Source: Rhizobium sp. 16-449-1b | Lineage (GTDB): Bacteria; Pseudomonadota; Alphaproteobacteria; Rhizobiales; Rhizobiaceae | Reading direction: 5' to 3' | DNA: 64,000 nt | NCBI RefSeq assembly: GCF_017741935.1 | Contig: NZ_JAGHMH010000004.1 | Coordinates: forward strand, 1-64,000 | Shown: positions 17,696-26,460 of the stretch, piece by piece | How the letters are laid out: every line of letters starts with the position of its first letter | Position numbering within the stretch: position 1 is the stretch's first letter | The notes under the pieces: model-generated | The model's database searches: none | Told to the model about the DNA's origin: nothing | Seen by the model: the letters and a program-made list of their open reading frames with translations, nothing else | Program-made: the position numbers and the translations under genes

Positions 17696-18247
17696 ATGTA
17701 TATTATTCTAGGCCTCATCGTCCTGATCGCGCTGTATGCGGTCTTTGTCTATAACGGCCTCGTGCGCGCCCGGCAGATGGCCGAGGAGGCCTGGTCCGGC
17801 ATCGATGTGCAGCTGAAGCGCCGCGCCGATCTGATCCCCAACCTGATCGAAACGGTGACGGGCTACGCCACCCACGAAAAGACGACGCTCGAAGAGGTCG
17901 TCAAGCTCCGCAACCAGGCGCAGACGGTTCCGGCAGGCGATGTCGCCGGTCGCGCCCAGGCGGAAGGCCTGCTCGGTGCAGCACTTGGCCGCGTCATGGC
18001 GCTCGCCGAAGCCTATCCGGATTTGAAGGCGAACGAGAATTTCCGCGAGCTGCAGACTTCGCTGGAAACCATGGAAAGCGAGATCCAGATGGCGCGCCGC
18101 TATTACAACGGCTCCGCCCGCGATCTCAACGTCAAGGTCGAAAGCTTCCCCTCGAACCTCGTCGCTAACCAGTTCGGTTTCACCAAGCGCGAGTATTTCG
18201 AGATCACCAATGAGGCCGATCGCGCCGTCCCGAGTGTAAAGTTCTGA
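17696..18247 (+). CDS. lemA: LemA family protein
   Basis: A 183-residue LemA protein: an N-terminal membrane helix (YIILGLIVLIALYAVFVYNGLV) followed by a helical bundle with the family blocks AWSGIDVQLKRRADLIPNLI and RRYYNGSARDLNVKVESFPSN. LemA proteins are membrane-anchored with the N-terminus outside; their role is unclear. In most genomes lemA is immediately followed by a DUF2207 or TPM-domain gene; here an EPSP synthase gene lies between lemA and DUF2207. The ATG at 17696 follows a GGGGGA ribosome site. Confidence 0.93.
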   Translation: MYIILGLIVLIALYAVFVYNGLVRARQMAEEAWSGIDVQLKRRADLIPNLIETVTGYATHEKTTLEEVVKLRNQAQTVPAGDVAGRAQAEGLLGAALGRVMALAEAYPDLKANENFRELQTSLETMESEIQMARRYYNGSARDLNVKVESFPSNLVANQFGFTKREYFEITNEADRAVPSVKF

Positions 18248-18351
18248 TCCCCAAGTTCTGACAACAGCCATTTGCCTTTGCTGAAAAGCTGCTATGAGCA
18301 GGGCAAGATCGCGGCCGGATAGGTCCGCGCGCATTTGCCGGATAAGACGCA

Positions 18352-19626
18352 ATGAGTAAAGACAAGCCCATGAGTAAAGACAAGCTCACCATCATCCCGG
18401 CGGCCAAGCCGCTGTCCGGCCGCGCCGTGCCTCCCGGCTCGAAGTCGATCACGAATCGCGCGCTGCTTCTGGCCGGTCTCGCCAAGGGCACCAGCCGGCT
18501 CACCGGCGCGCTGAAGAGCGACGACACGCGCTATATGGCCGAGGCCCTGCGCGCCATGGGCGTGACCGTGGACGAGCCCGATGCGACCACCTTCGTCGTC
18601 ACCAGCTCCGGCGAGCTCAAGGCGCCCGCAGCCCCGCTCTTCCTCGGCAATGCCGGCACCGCCACCCGCTTCCTCACCGCAGCGCTTGCGCTCGGCCACG
18701 GCCGCTATGTCGTCGATGGCGACGAGCATATGCGCAAGCGTCCGATCAAGCCGCTGGTCGACGCCCTGAAGTCGCTCGGCGTAGCCATCGAAGCGCCGAC
18801 CGGCTGCCCGCCGGTGACGATCGACGCCAACGGCCGCTTTGCGAACAACAAGGTCGTCATCGATGCCGGCCTCTCCAGCCAGTATGTCTCCGCTTTGCAG
18901 ATGGCGGCCGCCTGTGGCTCCGAGCCGTTCACGATCGAGCTTGCCGGTGCCGACATCGGCGCGCGTGGTTATATCGACTTGACGCTCGCCGTCATGCGCG
19001 CTTTCGGCGCCAAGGTCAGCCAGCCGACGCCGTCCTCCTGGGTCATCGAGCCGACCGGCTACACCGCCACCGATTTCGTCATCGAGCCGGATGCCTCCGC
19101 CGCCACCTATCTCTGGGCCGCCGAAGTGCTGACCAAAGGCGCGATCGACCTCGGCGTCGCCAATGAGGATTTCACCCAGCCGGACGCCAAAGCCTATGAC
19201 GTCATCAGGCAGTTCCCGCATCTTCCCGCCGAAATCGACGGTTCGCAGATGCAGGATGCGGTGCCGACCATCGCCGTGCTGGCCGCCTTTAACGAAACGC
19301 CGGTGCGCTTCGTCGGCATCGCCAATCTGCGCGTCAAGGAATGCGATCGCATCCACGCGGTCTCTACCGGCCTCAACAATATCCGCGCAGGCCTTGCGAC
19401 CGAGGATGGCGACGACCTGATCGTCTCGTCTGACCCGGCGCTGGCTGGCCAGCACCTGCCGGCTGATATCGACACCTTCGCCGATCACCGCATTGCCATG
19501 AGCTTCGCGCTCGCCGGCCTGAAGATCGACGGCATCACCATTCTGGACCCGGATTGCGTCGGCAAGACCTTCCCGGATTACTGGAAGGTGCTGGCCTCGC
19601 TCGGCGTCGCGATAAAGGACGAGTAA
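18352..19626 (+). CDS. aroA: EPSP synthase (non-canonical paralogue type)
   Basis: A 424-residue 5-enolpyruvylshikimate-3-phosphate synthase-fold enzyme. Conserved catalytic elements are present: PGSKSITNR (Lys31, Arg36), DGSQMQDAVPT with Asp near 302, RVKECDRIHA with Glu near 330, DHRIAMSFA and GKTFPDYW. The inhibitor-site loop reads GNAGTATRF (residues 99-107), so the position of E. coli Pro101 is Phe107 while the Gly96 equivalent (Gly102) is kept. It is not of the CP4 (class II) type, which has GNAATGCRL. The first 36 bases are an 18-bp tandem duplication, giving MSKDKPMSKDKL. It lies between lemA and DUF2207, away from cmk or other shikimate genes, so it may be a second copy. Confidence 0.88.
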   Translation: MSKDKPMSKDKLTIIPAAKPLSGRAVPPGSKSITNRALLLAGLAKGTSRLTGALKSDDTRYMAEALRAMGVTVDEPDATTFVVTSSGELKAPAAPLFLGNAGTATRFLTAALALGHGRYVVDGDEHMRKRPIKPLVDALKSLGVAIEAPTGCPPVTIDANGRFANNKVVIDAGLSSQYVSALQMAAACGSEPFTIELAGADIGARGYIDLTLAVMRAFGAKVSQPTPSSWVIEPTGYTATDFVIEPDASAATYLWAAEVLTKGAIDLGVANEDFTQPDAKAYDVIRQFPHLPAEIDGSQMQDAVPTIAVLAAFNETPVRFVGIANLRVKECDRIHAVSTGLNNIRAGLATEDGDDLIVSSDPALAGQHLPADIDTFADHRIAMSFALAGLKIDGITILDPDCVGKTFPDYWKVLASLGVAIKDE

Positions 19627-19694
19627 ACCGGCAGCCGATCTCGCCGGGCAATCCGAAAAAGACAATTCTGAAAAGACAAGGGGAGAATGTCTTG

Positions 19695-21605
19695 ATGCGT
19701 TGGTTGTCCGGTCTCGTTGCCGCTCTGATACTTCTGCTGGCGGCATCTTTTGCTGCCGCCAGTGAGCGCATCACCTCCTATCATTCGGAAGTCGAGGTCG
19801 CCAAGGACGGCGATCTCACCGTGACCGAGACAATCTCGATCGTCGCCGAGGGGTTCAAGGTCAAGCGCGGCATCTTCCGCGACTTCCCGCTGACCATGCT
19901 GGATGGCGAGGGGCGCACAATCCGCGTCGGCTTCGATCTCCTTTCCGTCACCCGCGATGGCGAGCCCGAGCCCTACAAGACCGAAAGCATCGATGGCGGC
20001 ATCCGCATCTATGCCGGCTCAAGCGACACCATCGTGCCTGAGGGCGAGCACACCTATGTCTTGACCTACAAGGCCGATCGCATGATCCGCTACTTCCCTG
20101 ACCATGACGAGGTCTACTGGAACGTCACCGGCACCGGCTGGCAGTTCGCCATCGAGCAGGCCTCGGCGCGCATCACCATGCCATCGGGCGAGGTGACGAA
20201 GCTTGCCGCCTATACCGGCCCGTTCGGCTCGCGAGCCACGAATGCCACGTCGCGCATCGAAGGCAACCAGGCGATCTTCGCCACCACCCGCATGCTCGGG
20301 CAGAACGAAGGGCTGACCGTCGTCGCCGGCGTGCCAAAGGGCATCATCGACCCACCATCGGCGGCGCAACTTCGCGCCTGGTGGCTGCGCGATCACATGG
20401 CCGATGTCATCGCTGTCGCGGGTCTCCTCCTCGTCGCGCTCTATTACGTGTTTTTCTGGATGAGGGTAGGCCGCGATCCGGCCCGTGGTGTCGTCGTGCC
20501 GCGCTGGGACCCGCCGGAGGAGCTGTCGCCGGCACTGGTCAACTATATCGACAACAAGGGTTTCAACGGCGCCGGCTGGCCGGCCTTCTCGGCCAACGCA
20601 CTTGACCTCGCCGTCAAAGGATACGTCACCTTCGACGATATCGGCTCCAGCATCACGGTCACCCGTACCGACAAGCCGCTCCCGAAAGCCCTGCCTTCAG
20701 GCCAGGCCGCATTCCTTGCGCTCGTCGGTCGCTCCGGCCAGAGCTTTGCAATCAGTAAGTCCAATGGCGAAAAGGTGCGCGACGCGGGCCAAAAGTTCCG
20801 CCAGGCGATCGAAGGCGAACATCGCGGCAAGTATTATCACTCGAATGCGCTCTACACGGTCGGCGGCATCGTTCTCAGCGTCATCTTCATCATCGCGGTT
20901 CTGGCCTTCGGCGAGATCGATGCCGATCTCGGCGGCTTCATCGCCGCCACCGTTTTCTCGGCGGTGTTCCTAGGCATCCTGTCGTCGCGTCTCGGTCTCA
21001 GTTTCCGCAAGGGGGCGTCGCTGCGCAGCAAGATCGGCGGCGTCATCATCGGCGGCTTCTTCGGTTTCACGCTTCTGTCCATCCTCGCCGGCATCGTCAC
21101 TGCCGCCGTCGAGCAGTTGACGGCAGCCGACCACTGGCCCGTCATCGTCGCCGTCGGCGGCATCGTCATGATCAATGTGGTGTTCTTCTTCCTGATGGGC
21201 GCGCCGACGCCGCTCGGCAGCCGGCTGATGGACCATATCGATGGCCTGCGCCGCTACCTGACGGTTGCCGAAAAGGACCGCATGAACATGGCGGGCGCCC
21301 CTGCCATGTCGCCGCAGCATTTCGAAACGCTGCTGCCCTATGCCGTGGCACTCGGTGTCGAGAAACCCTGGAGCGATGCCTTCCAGACCTGGCTGGCAAC
21401 GGCTGCAGCAGCAGGAGCGGCGGCCGCCGCCTATTCGCCCATGTGGTATCCGACCCATTCCGGCAGTTTCGGCGATAGCATCGGCGGCTTCTCCTCCTCG
21501 ATGGCCTCCACCATCGCCTCGACGCTCCCTGCGCCAGTGACCTCGACCTCGTCGGGCTTTTCCGGCGGCAGCGGTGGCTTCTCGTCCGGCGGCGGGGGCT
21601 GGTAG
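19695..21605 (+). CDS. DUF2207 membrane protein with glycine-rich tail
   Basis: A 636-residue protein: signal peptide (LSGLVAALILLLAASFAAASE), an extracytoplasmic beta-rich DUF2207 domain (about residues 22-225), a membrane helix (about 237-256), a cytoplasmic-looking segment beginning VVPRWDPPEELSPALVNYI, three further helices (about 395-500) and a Gly/Ser-rich end GGSGGFSSGGGGW, typical of the family. LemA-DUF2207 pairs are widespread and probably act together in the envelope; the role is not established. The ATG at 19695 follows AAGGGGAG. It overlaps nothing and is 68 bases after the EPSP synthase gene. Confidence 0.88.
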   Translation: MRWLSGLVAALILLLAASFAAASERITSYHSEVEVAKDGDLTVTETISIVAEGFKVKRGIFRDFPLTMLDGEGRTIRVGFDLLSVTRDGEPEPYKTESIDGGIRIYAGSSDTIVPEGEHTYVLTYKADRMIRYFPDHDEVYWNVTGTGWQFAIEQASARITMPSGEVTKLAAYTGPFGSRATNATSRIEGNQAIFATTRMLGQNEGLTVVAGVPKGIIDPPSAAQLRAWWLRDHMADVIAVAGLLLVALYYVFFWMRVGRDPARGVVVPRWDPPEELSPALVNYIDNKGFNGAGWPAFSANALDLAVKGYVTFDDIGSSITVTRTDKPLPKALPSGQAAFLALVGRSGQSFAISKSNGEKVRDAGQKFRQAIEGEHRGKYYHSNALYTVGGIVLSVIFIIAVLAFGEIDADLGGFIAATVFSAVFLGILSSRLGLSFRKGASLRSKIGGVIIGGFFGFTLLSILAGIVTAAVEQLTAADHWPVIVAVGGIVMINVVFFFLMGAPTPLGSRLMDHIDGLRRYLTVAEKDRMNMAGAPAMSPQHFETLLPYAVALGVEKPWSDAFQTWLATAAAAGAAAAAYSPMWYPTHSGSFGDSIGGFSSSMASTIASTLPAPVTSTSSGFSGGSGGFSSGGGGW

Positions 21606-21638
21606 GATTAAGATGGATTGGATGAGTAAGTGGGTGTG

Positions 21639-21760
21639 GCCCCCTCATCCGCCCTTCGGGCACCTTCTCCCCGAGGGGAGAAGGGAAGATGGAGCGAGCT
21701 GCCTGCCAAGAGTCCCTTCGCCCCATAGGGGAGAAGGTGGCAGCAGCCGGATGAGGGGGC
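21639..21760. repeat. RIME-like intergenic mosaic element
   Basis: Outer arms GCCCCCTCATCCG (21639-21651) and CGGATGAGGGGGC (21748-21760) are exact inverse repeats. Inside, CTTCTCCCC (21664-21672) pairs with GGGGAGAAG (21675-21683), and a second GGGGAGAAGG copy lies near 21729. This composition matches the rhizobial intergenic mosaic elements I recall. It fills the gap between DUF2207 and purD. Confidence 0.7.
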
Positions 21761-21856
21761 TCCAAACGCCGTCACTAAAGGTCAGAACCCCCATTCCCGC
21801 TTGACCTTTCCGCTCCAGCCCCTTAACCGCCACTCACAAACTGGAAAGGGACGGGC

Positions 21857-23128
21857 ATGAAGGTTCTGTTGATCGGATCGGGCGGACGCGAGCACGCATT
21901 GGCCTGGAAGCTGGCGCAATCGCCCGAACTCACCAAGCTCTACGCCGCCCCTGGCAATCCAGGCATCGCCGAGCATGCGAGCCTCGTCCCCGTCAACACC
22001 GAGGACAACGACGCCGTCGTATCCTTCTGCAAGGACAACGCGATCGATTTCGTCGTCGTTGGCCCGGAAGCGCCGCTGGTTGCAGGCGTGGCCGATCGTC
22101 TGCGCGCCGAAGGCTTCGCCGTCTTCGGTCCGTCGGCCGCCGCAGCCCAGCTCGAAGGCTCCAAGGGTTTCACCAAGGATATCTGCGCCCGCTACGATAT
22201 CCCGACCGGCGCCTATCAGCGTTTCAACAATGCCCCCAAGGCCAAGGCCTATATTCGCGAGCAGGGCGCCCCGATCGTCGTCAAGGCCGATGGTCTTGCC
22301 GCCGGCAAGGGCGTGACCGTCGCGATGACCGTCGATGAGGCGCTTGCCGCCGTTGACGATTGCTTCGAAGGTGCGTTCGGCGCTGCCGGTGCTGAAGTCG
22401 TGGTCGAGGCCTATCTCGATGGCGAAGAGGCAAGCTTCTTCTGCCTCAGCGACGGCAAGCACGCGCTGGCGCTCGCCACCGCCCAGGACCACAAGCGGGT
22501 GGGCGAGGGCGATACCGGCCCGAACACTGGCGGCATGGGCGCCTATTCTCCGGCTCCCGTCATGACGCCCGAGATGGTCGAGCGCACGATGAAGGAGATC
22601 ATCGAGCCCACCATGCTAGGGATGGCCGAGAGCGGTTATCCCTTCTCCGGCGTCTTTTTCGCCGGCCTGATGATCACGAAAAAGGGCCCGGAGCTGATCG
22701 AATACAACGTTCGCTTCGGCGATCCCGAATGCCAGGTGCTGATGATGCGCCTGAAGAGCGATCTCCTGCCGATCCTCTACGCGACCGCCACCGGCACGCT
22801 GGACAAGGTCACCGCCGAATGGAGCGACGATCCGGCACTGACGGTCGTCATGGCCTCCAAGGGCTATCCCGGCTCCTACGACAAGAACACCCCGATCAAG
22901 TCCATCCCTGAGGCGGGCGAGGGTGCCAAGGTGTTTCATGCCGGCACAGCGCTGAAGGACGGCGCGCTGGTCGCCACCGGCGGCCGCGTTCTGAACGTCA
23001 CCGCATCAGGCAAGACGGTCGGCGAGGCCCAGGCCCGCGCCTATGCGCTGCTCGACAAGGTGGAATGGGACAACGGCTTCTGCCGCCGCGACATCGGCTG
23101 GCAGGCGATCAAGCGCGAGAAAGCGTGA
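21857..23128 (+). CDS. purD: Phosphoribosylamine-glycine ligase
   Basis: A 423-residue ATP-grasp enzyme that joins glycine to phosphoribosylamine in step two of purine synthesis. It begins [20 protein letters not shown], then shows [14 protein letters not shown], the ATP-binding [13 protein letters not shown] and [17 protein letters not shown], and ends with the family's [11 protein letters not shown]. Length is normal. GGAAAGGGA lies upstream of the ATG. It stands alone; a hairpin overlaps its stop codon. Confidence 0.97.
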   Translation: MKVLLIGSGGREHALAWKLAQSPELTKLYAAPGNPGIAEHASLVPVNTEDNDAVVSFCKDNAIDFVVVGPEAPLVAGVADRLRAEGFAVFGPSAAAAQLEGSKGFTKDICARYDIPTGAYQRFNNAPKAKAYIREQGAPIVVKADGLAAGKGVTVAMTVDEALAAVDDCFEGAFGAAGAEVVVEAYLDGEEASFFCLSDGKHALALATAQDHKRVGEGDTGPNTGGMGAYSPAPVMTPEMVERTMKEIIEPTMLGMAESGYPFSGVFFAGLMITKKGPELIEYNVRFGDPECQVLMMRLKSDLLPILYATATGTLDKVTAEWSDDPALTVVMASKGYPGSYDKNTPIKSIPEAGEGAKVFHAGTALKDGALVATGGRVLNVTASGKTVGEAQARAYALLDKVEWDNGFCRRDIGWQAIKREKA

Positions 23129-23149
23129 TCCGATATCGAAATCGGATCA
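23126..23149 (+). terminator. Hairpin overlapping the purD stop codon
   Basis: Perfect 9-base arms TGATCCGAT (23126-23134) and ATCGGATCA (23141-23149) around a 6-base loop; a T-rich stretch follows ten bases later. Probably part of the purD terminator. Confidence 0.45.
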
Positions 23150-23234
23150 GTTCTCTAAATTTTTACCCTTTCCCCTGACGGGATGGAAATAAAGCCGCGT
23201 TAAACCTGTGTTCAAGGTAAGACGGAGTGTTTCC

Positions 23235-23708
23235 ATGCGTCAGGTTTCTGCGGTTGTTTTTGGTGTCGTTGCTGCGTTCATGGCGGGTTCGGCCGTGGCG
23301 TCGTCGATCGACGTGGTCGGCGCCAATGCGGCCTCCGCTGACAGCAGCATCCTCAAGATGACCTGCACCACATGCCCGCCGCTTCAGGTCGTGGAAGCCA
23401 AGAAGGAATATATCGTCCCGACGCTCGCCGATGGCGCGCTCGAACACTCGCAGATTCGCGACGTCGACGGCGAAAAGAAGCTGTTTCGCACCGAAGGCTG
23501 GATGGGCGGCTCGCCCGTCGTGTTCGTGACCACAGCGCCGGCTCCGGTGGCTGTTGCCGCCGCACCCGCCGCCGTCGACGGTGTCGATACGGCGACGACG
23601 TCGGCCGTCATTAGCGCTGATACCAAGCCCGTCGTTGCAGGTGCTGCAGGCCAGCCGGCGGAACAAACGCGCCCGCTCGACGTTTCTAATTTCAAGCTTA
23701 GGCCTTGA
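23235..23708 (+). CDS. Secreted HPE1-like protein
   Basis: A 157-residue protein with a clear signal peptide (QVSAVVFGVVAAFMAGSAVASS) and a MTCTTCPPL cysteine pair, then VDGEKKLFRTEGWMGGSPVVFVT and an Ala/Pro-rich tail ending LDVSNFKLRP. I recall proteins of this shape being labelled plant virulence effector HPE1-like in rhizobia and agrobacteria; that name is a domain label only and does not show a role here. The ATG at 23235 has GGAG 8 bases upstream. Confidence 0.6.
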   Translation: MRQVSAVVFGVVAAFMAGSAVASSIDVVGANAASADSSILKMTCTTCPPLQVVEAKKEYIVPTLADGALEHSQIRDVDGEKKLFRTEGWMGGSPVVFVTTAPAPVAVAAAPAAVDGVDTATTSAVISADTKPVVAGAAGQPAEQTRPLDVSNFKLRP

Positions 23709-24043
23709 TTTAAAGTTCCCTGCCCCTCCCGTCCAAAGTTTTGGTCATCCGGGGCTCCACCTCAAAAGGGTGGTGAAATGCGCTCCTGAAGAGAAGCAGG
23801 GGCGCATTTTCTATTTTATACTTCGCCGGCCCAGGCTGGCACCGCGTTTGGACCCACTTCGTGTTTGGGACATCATCTAGTCCTTGGTTAAGTGTTTCTT
23901 ATAAAAAACAGGCCATTTCTAGCTGCGACCGGTAGCCGCATGTCGTTTTCGCAGCAGTACCAGCGTCGGGCGCCGTGGCGCCGGCGCATACGCGGTAGGA
24001 TACCGCGCCGGATGATCTCACCAGAGCTCCGTTGCGAGGCCAA
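23709..24043. other. Gap before the Cache chemoreceptor
   Basis: 335 bases without a supported gene. It holds the terminator of the HPE1-like gene, then an AT-rich stretch with CTTGGTTAAG and TTATAAAA near 23882-23907 that could be promoter DNA, followed by GC-rich sequence with short palindromes. No coding signal was found. Confidence 0.6.
23776..23812 (+). terminator. Intrinsic terminator of the HPE1-like gene
   Basis: Thirteen-base arms AAATGCGCTCCTG (23776-23788) and CAGGGGCGCATTT (23797-23809) pair with one G-T wobble around an 8-base loop, followed by a T-rich tail. Confidence 0.8.
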
Positions 24044-25864
24044 ATGAAGAATCTTAGAATTTCCAGGCAGTTGTTTTTGCTCGTCGCCGGCTTGATGGTG
24101 GCCTTCTGTGCCGCCTCCTACCTGCAGATACGCTCCTCGACCAATGCGATCTATCATGAGCGCAACGAGATGCTGCGCACGCAGGTTGAATCCGGGCTGT
24201 CCATCATGCAGCAATATTACGACCGCGAGAAATCCGGCGAGCTGACCCGCGAACAGGCGCAGGCGCTGGCCTACAAGCAGCTTTCGTCGATCCGCTATGA
24301 GCCCAACGGCTATTTCATCGGCTACAACTATGACGTCGTCATGCGCATCACCTATGATACGCCGAAGCTCGGCAAGAGCAGCAAGGGCTCGCCCGACAGC
24401 CGTGGCAAGCCTTACCGCGACGAGATCGTCAAGGTCGGTCGCGCCGGCGGCGGCATCGTCGATTTCTATGGCCCGAAGCCCGGCCAGCCGGCCGATGCGC
24501 AGTTCCGCAAGGCCGTCTACACCAAGGCGTTCGAACCCTGGCAGGTCGTGGTCGCGACCGGCGTCTATCTTGACGACCTCGACGCGCAGGTTCGCTCCGA
24601 CGTCCTGAAGGCGCTGTCCGGCGGCCTCGTCGTGCTGCTTCTGGGTGCTGCCGCCGCCTTCTACGTGGTTCGCAGCATTTCCGGCCCGCTGACCCGCATC
24701 CACACGGCCCTTCAGGCTGTCGCCGAAGAAGACGTCACGATCGCCATTCCCCACACCGACATGAACAACGAAGTCGGCATGATGGCCAAGGCCACGAAGG
24801 CGCTGCAGGAAAAGGTCCGCGAGCGCCACGCCATGTCCGAGCGCGAAGCCGCCCAGCAGATGGCGCTCGACGACGAGCGCGAGAACAACCAGCGTATGCA
24901 GCGTGACGAAACCGCGGTGCAGGCCCATGTGGTCTCCACCATCGGCCAGGCGCTGGAGCAGATCGCCCGTGGCGACCTGACTGTTCGCTGCGCCGATCTC
25001 GGCCAGAAATACGCCACTCTGCGCGACAACTTCAACGATGCGCTCGGCCATCTCGAGGCCGCCATGTCCAAGGTCTCCGTCAAGGGCGGAGATATCGCCG
25101 TCAGCAAGGAAGAAATCCGCCGCGCCTCCAACGAACTGTCGCAGCGCACCGAGCGCCAGGCCGCAAGCCTGGAAGAGACCTCGGCCGCCCTCGACGAACT
25201 CAGCGTCGCCGTGCGCCAGACCGCCGAAGGCGCGCATGAGGCAAGCCAGCGCGTCCACTCGGTCAGCTCCGAGGCGAGCCGCAGCGACGCCGTCGTCACC
25301 CAGGCGATCGAGGCTATGGGCGGGATCGAGAAGTCGTCCGAGGAAATCGGCAAGATCATCGGCGTCATCGACGACATCGCCTTCCAGACCAACCTTCTGG
25401 CGCTCAACGCCGGTGTGGAAGCCGCGCGCGCTGGCGAAAGCGGTAAGGGCTTCGCCGTCGTCGCCCAGGAAGTCCGCGAACTGGCTCAGCGCTCGGCCGC
25501 TGCCGCCAAGGAGATCAAGGACCAGATCGCCCGCTCCTCGGGCCAGGTCGAACAGGGCGTTCGCTTCGTCGGCGAGGCCGGCGAGGCGCTGAAGCGCATC
25601 TCCGACCAGATCAAGGCCGCCAACGACATCGTCTCGAAGATCGCCCACAGCGCCTCCGAGCAGGACACGACGCTGCGCTCGATCACCTCCTCGATCAACC
25701 AGCTCGACGCCGCCACCCAGCAGAACGCCGCCATGGCCGAAGAGACCACAGCATCGGCGGAATCGCTCGCCAGCGACACCGACGAACTCCTCAAACTGAT
25801 CCGCGGCTTCCGCGTTGGCACCCAGGCTGAGTACGGGGCAGCGCAGACCCGCCGCGCGGCGTAA
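24044..25864 (+). CDS. Methyl-accepting chemotaxis protein, single Cache type
   Basis: A 606-residue membrane chemoreceptor. TM1 is about residues 8-27, the periplasmic sensor (about 30-185) has single-Cache features ([36 protein letters not shown]), TM2 is about 189-211, then HAMP and the signalling domain with the conserved tip [20 protein letters not shown] and [16 protein letters not shown]. Cache_2-type sensors usually bind small organic acids, but the ligand is not readable. There is no CheR/CheB tether at the C-terminus. ATG at 24044 has GAGG 5 bases upstream. No che genes are adjacent. Confidence 0.93.
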   Translation: MKNLRISRQLFLLVAGLMVAFCAASYLQIRSSTNAIYHERNEMLRTQVESGLSIMQQYYDREKSGELTREQAQALAYKQLSSIRYEPNGYFIGYNYDVVMRITYDTPKLGKSSKGSPDSRGKPYRDEIVKVGRAGGGIVDFYGPKPGQPADAQFRKAVYTKAFEPWQVVVATGVYLDDLDAQVRSDVLKALSGGLVVLLLGAAAAFYVVRSISGPLTRIHTALQAVAEEDVTIAIPHTDMNNEVGMMAKATKALQEKVRERHAMSEREAAQQMALDDERENNQRMQRDETAVQAHVVSTIGQALEQIARGDLTVRCADLGQKYATLRDNFNDALGHLEAAMSKVSVKGGDIAVSKEEIRRASNELSQRTERQAASLEETSAALDELSVAVRQTAEGAHEASQRVHSVSSEASRSDAVVTQAIEAMGGIEKSSEEIGKIIGVIDDIAFQTNLLALNAGVEAARAGESGKGFAVVAQEVRELAQRSAAAAKEIKDQIARSSGQVEQGVRFVGEAGEALKRISDQIKAANDIVSKIAHSASEQDTTLRSITSSINQLDAATQQNAAMAEETTASAESLASDTDELLKLIRGFRVGTQAEYGAAQTRRAA

Positions 25865-25892
25865 GGCTTTCGGGAAGAGCGATAGATGAAGA

Positions 25893-25921
25893 CAGCCGCC
25901 GGAGCGATCCGGCGGCTGTTT
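25893..25921 (+). terminator. Terminator of the Cache chemoreceptor gene
   Basis: Perfect 10-base arms CAGCCGCCGG (25893-25902) and CCGGCGGCTG (25909-25918) with a 6-base loop and a short TTT tail. Confidence 0.75.
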
Positions 25922-25997
25922 CGCGCTTATTGGGGCGCTCCGTCGTTCGGCTTTGCGTGAGAGCCATTCACGTTTGCATTCCTGGAGACGTGCTTAG

Positions 25998-26109
25998 ATC
26001 CTCGGCACGAGGCCGAGGATGACGTCGAGAATTTGGAAGCCTTTTGTTTTCAATGGTTTGCCGACGGCGCCCCACCCTCAGACGTCATGCTCGGGCTCGT
26101 CCCGAGCAT
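25998..26109. repeat. Pair of short intergenic palindromes
   Basis: Two perfect stem-loops with 8- and 9-base arms (loops CACGAGG and CTCGT). Both sequences resemble short palindromes common in alphaproteobacterial gaps, where they are usually dispersed repeats rather than gene-specific signals. Confidence 0.5.
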
Positions 26110-26196
26110 CTGCTGCCGTATCGGTTGGCTCGACGTGAGTGGACCTTGCAGAGAATAGACTCCCCAGTACACCGCACTGCCCAGCCGTTTGCCTTC

Positions 26197-26460
26197 CTAC
26201 TTCCCGCTCATCTTCTTCGCAGCGACCAATTCGTCGCCGGCATCTGGTTCGCTATCGGGAACGCCGTCGAGGATGGCGAGCGCCGCACTGGCATCGCCCC
26301 GTTCCGCTCGCTTCTTCAAGCTCATGATCGCCCGCCGGTGGCCGATGCCGTCGGCGATGAAGGCGGAAAGCAGCTGGTTCAGCGATACATTGTCCTCCGC
26401 CGCCGCGCGCTTGGCTTCTTCCATCACATGATCGGCTATTCTGAGAGGATAGGTGCTCAT
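26197..26460 (-). CDS. Ribbon-helix-helix antitoxin partner of the PIN toxin
   Basis: An 87-residue protein with a CopG/Arc-like opening: MSTYPLRIADHVMEEAKRAA then DNVSLNQLLSAFIADGI, the strand and two helices that bind DNA as a dimer; the Glu/Asp/Ala-rich tail would cover the toxin. It overlaps the upstream PIN gene by 4 bases (ATGA), so toxin precedes antitoxin, the reverse of most type II modules. The true ATG is at 26460; an upstream extension would run through the toxin gene. Confidence 0.75.
   Translation of the reverse strand: MSTYPLRIADHVMEEAKRAAAEDNVSLNQLLSAFIADGIGHRRAIMSLKKRAERGDASAALAILDGVPDSEPDAGDELVAAKKMSGK

Larger units (their letters stand above)
25865..26196. other. Gap with terminator and two palindromes
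   Basis: 332 bases without a supported gene. It contains the chemoreceptor terminator (25893-25918) and two short dispersed-type palindromes, ATCCTCGG/CCGAGGAT (25998-26005 and 26013-26020) and ATGCTCGGG/CCCGAGCAT (26087-26095 and 26101-26109). No coding signal was seen. Confidence 0.6.

Noticed and set aside
21639..21760. Possible CRISPR-like or insertion-sequence ends at the mosaic element
   Set aside because: The inverted arms match a dispersed intergenic element; there are no spacers, no transposase and no target duplication.
23761..23820. Possible small RNA or riboswitch after the HPE1-like gene
   Set aside because: The structure is simply a strong hairpin with a T-rich tail, explained by termination.
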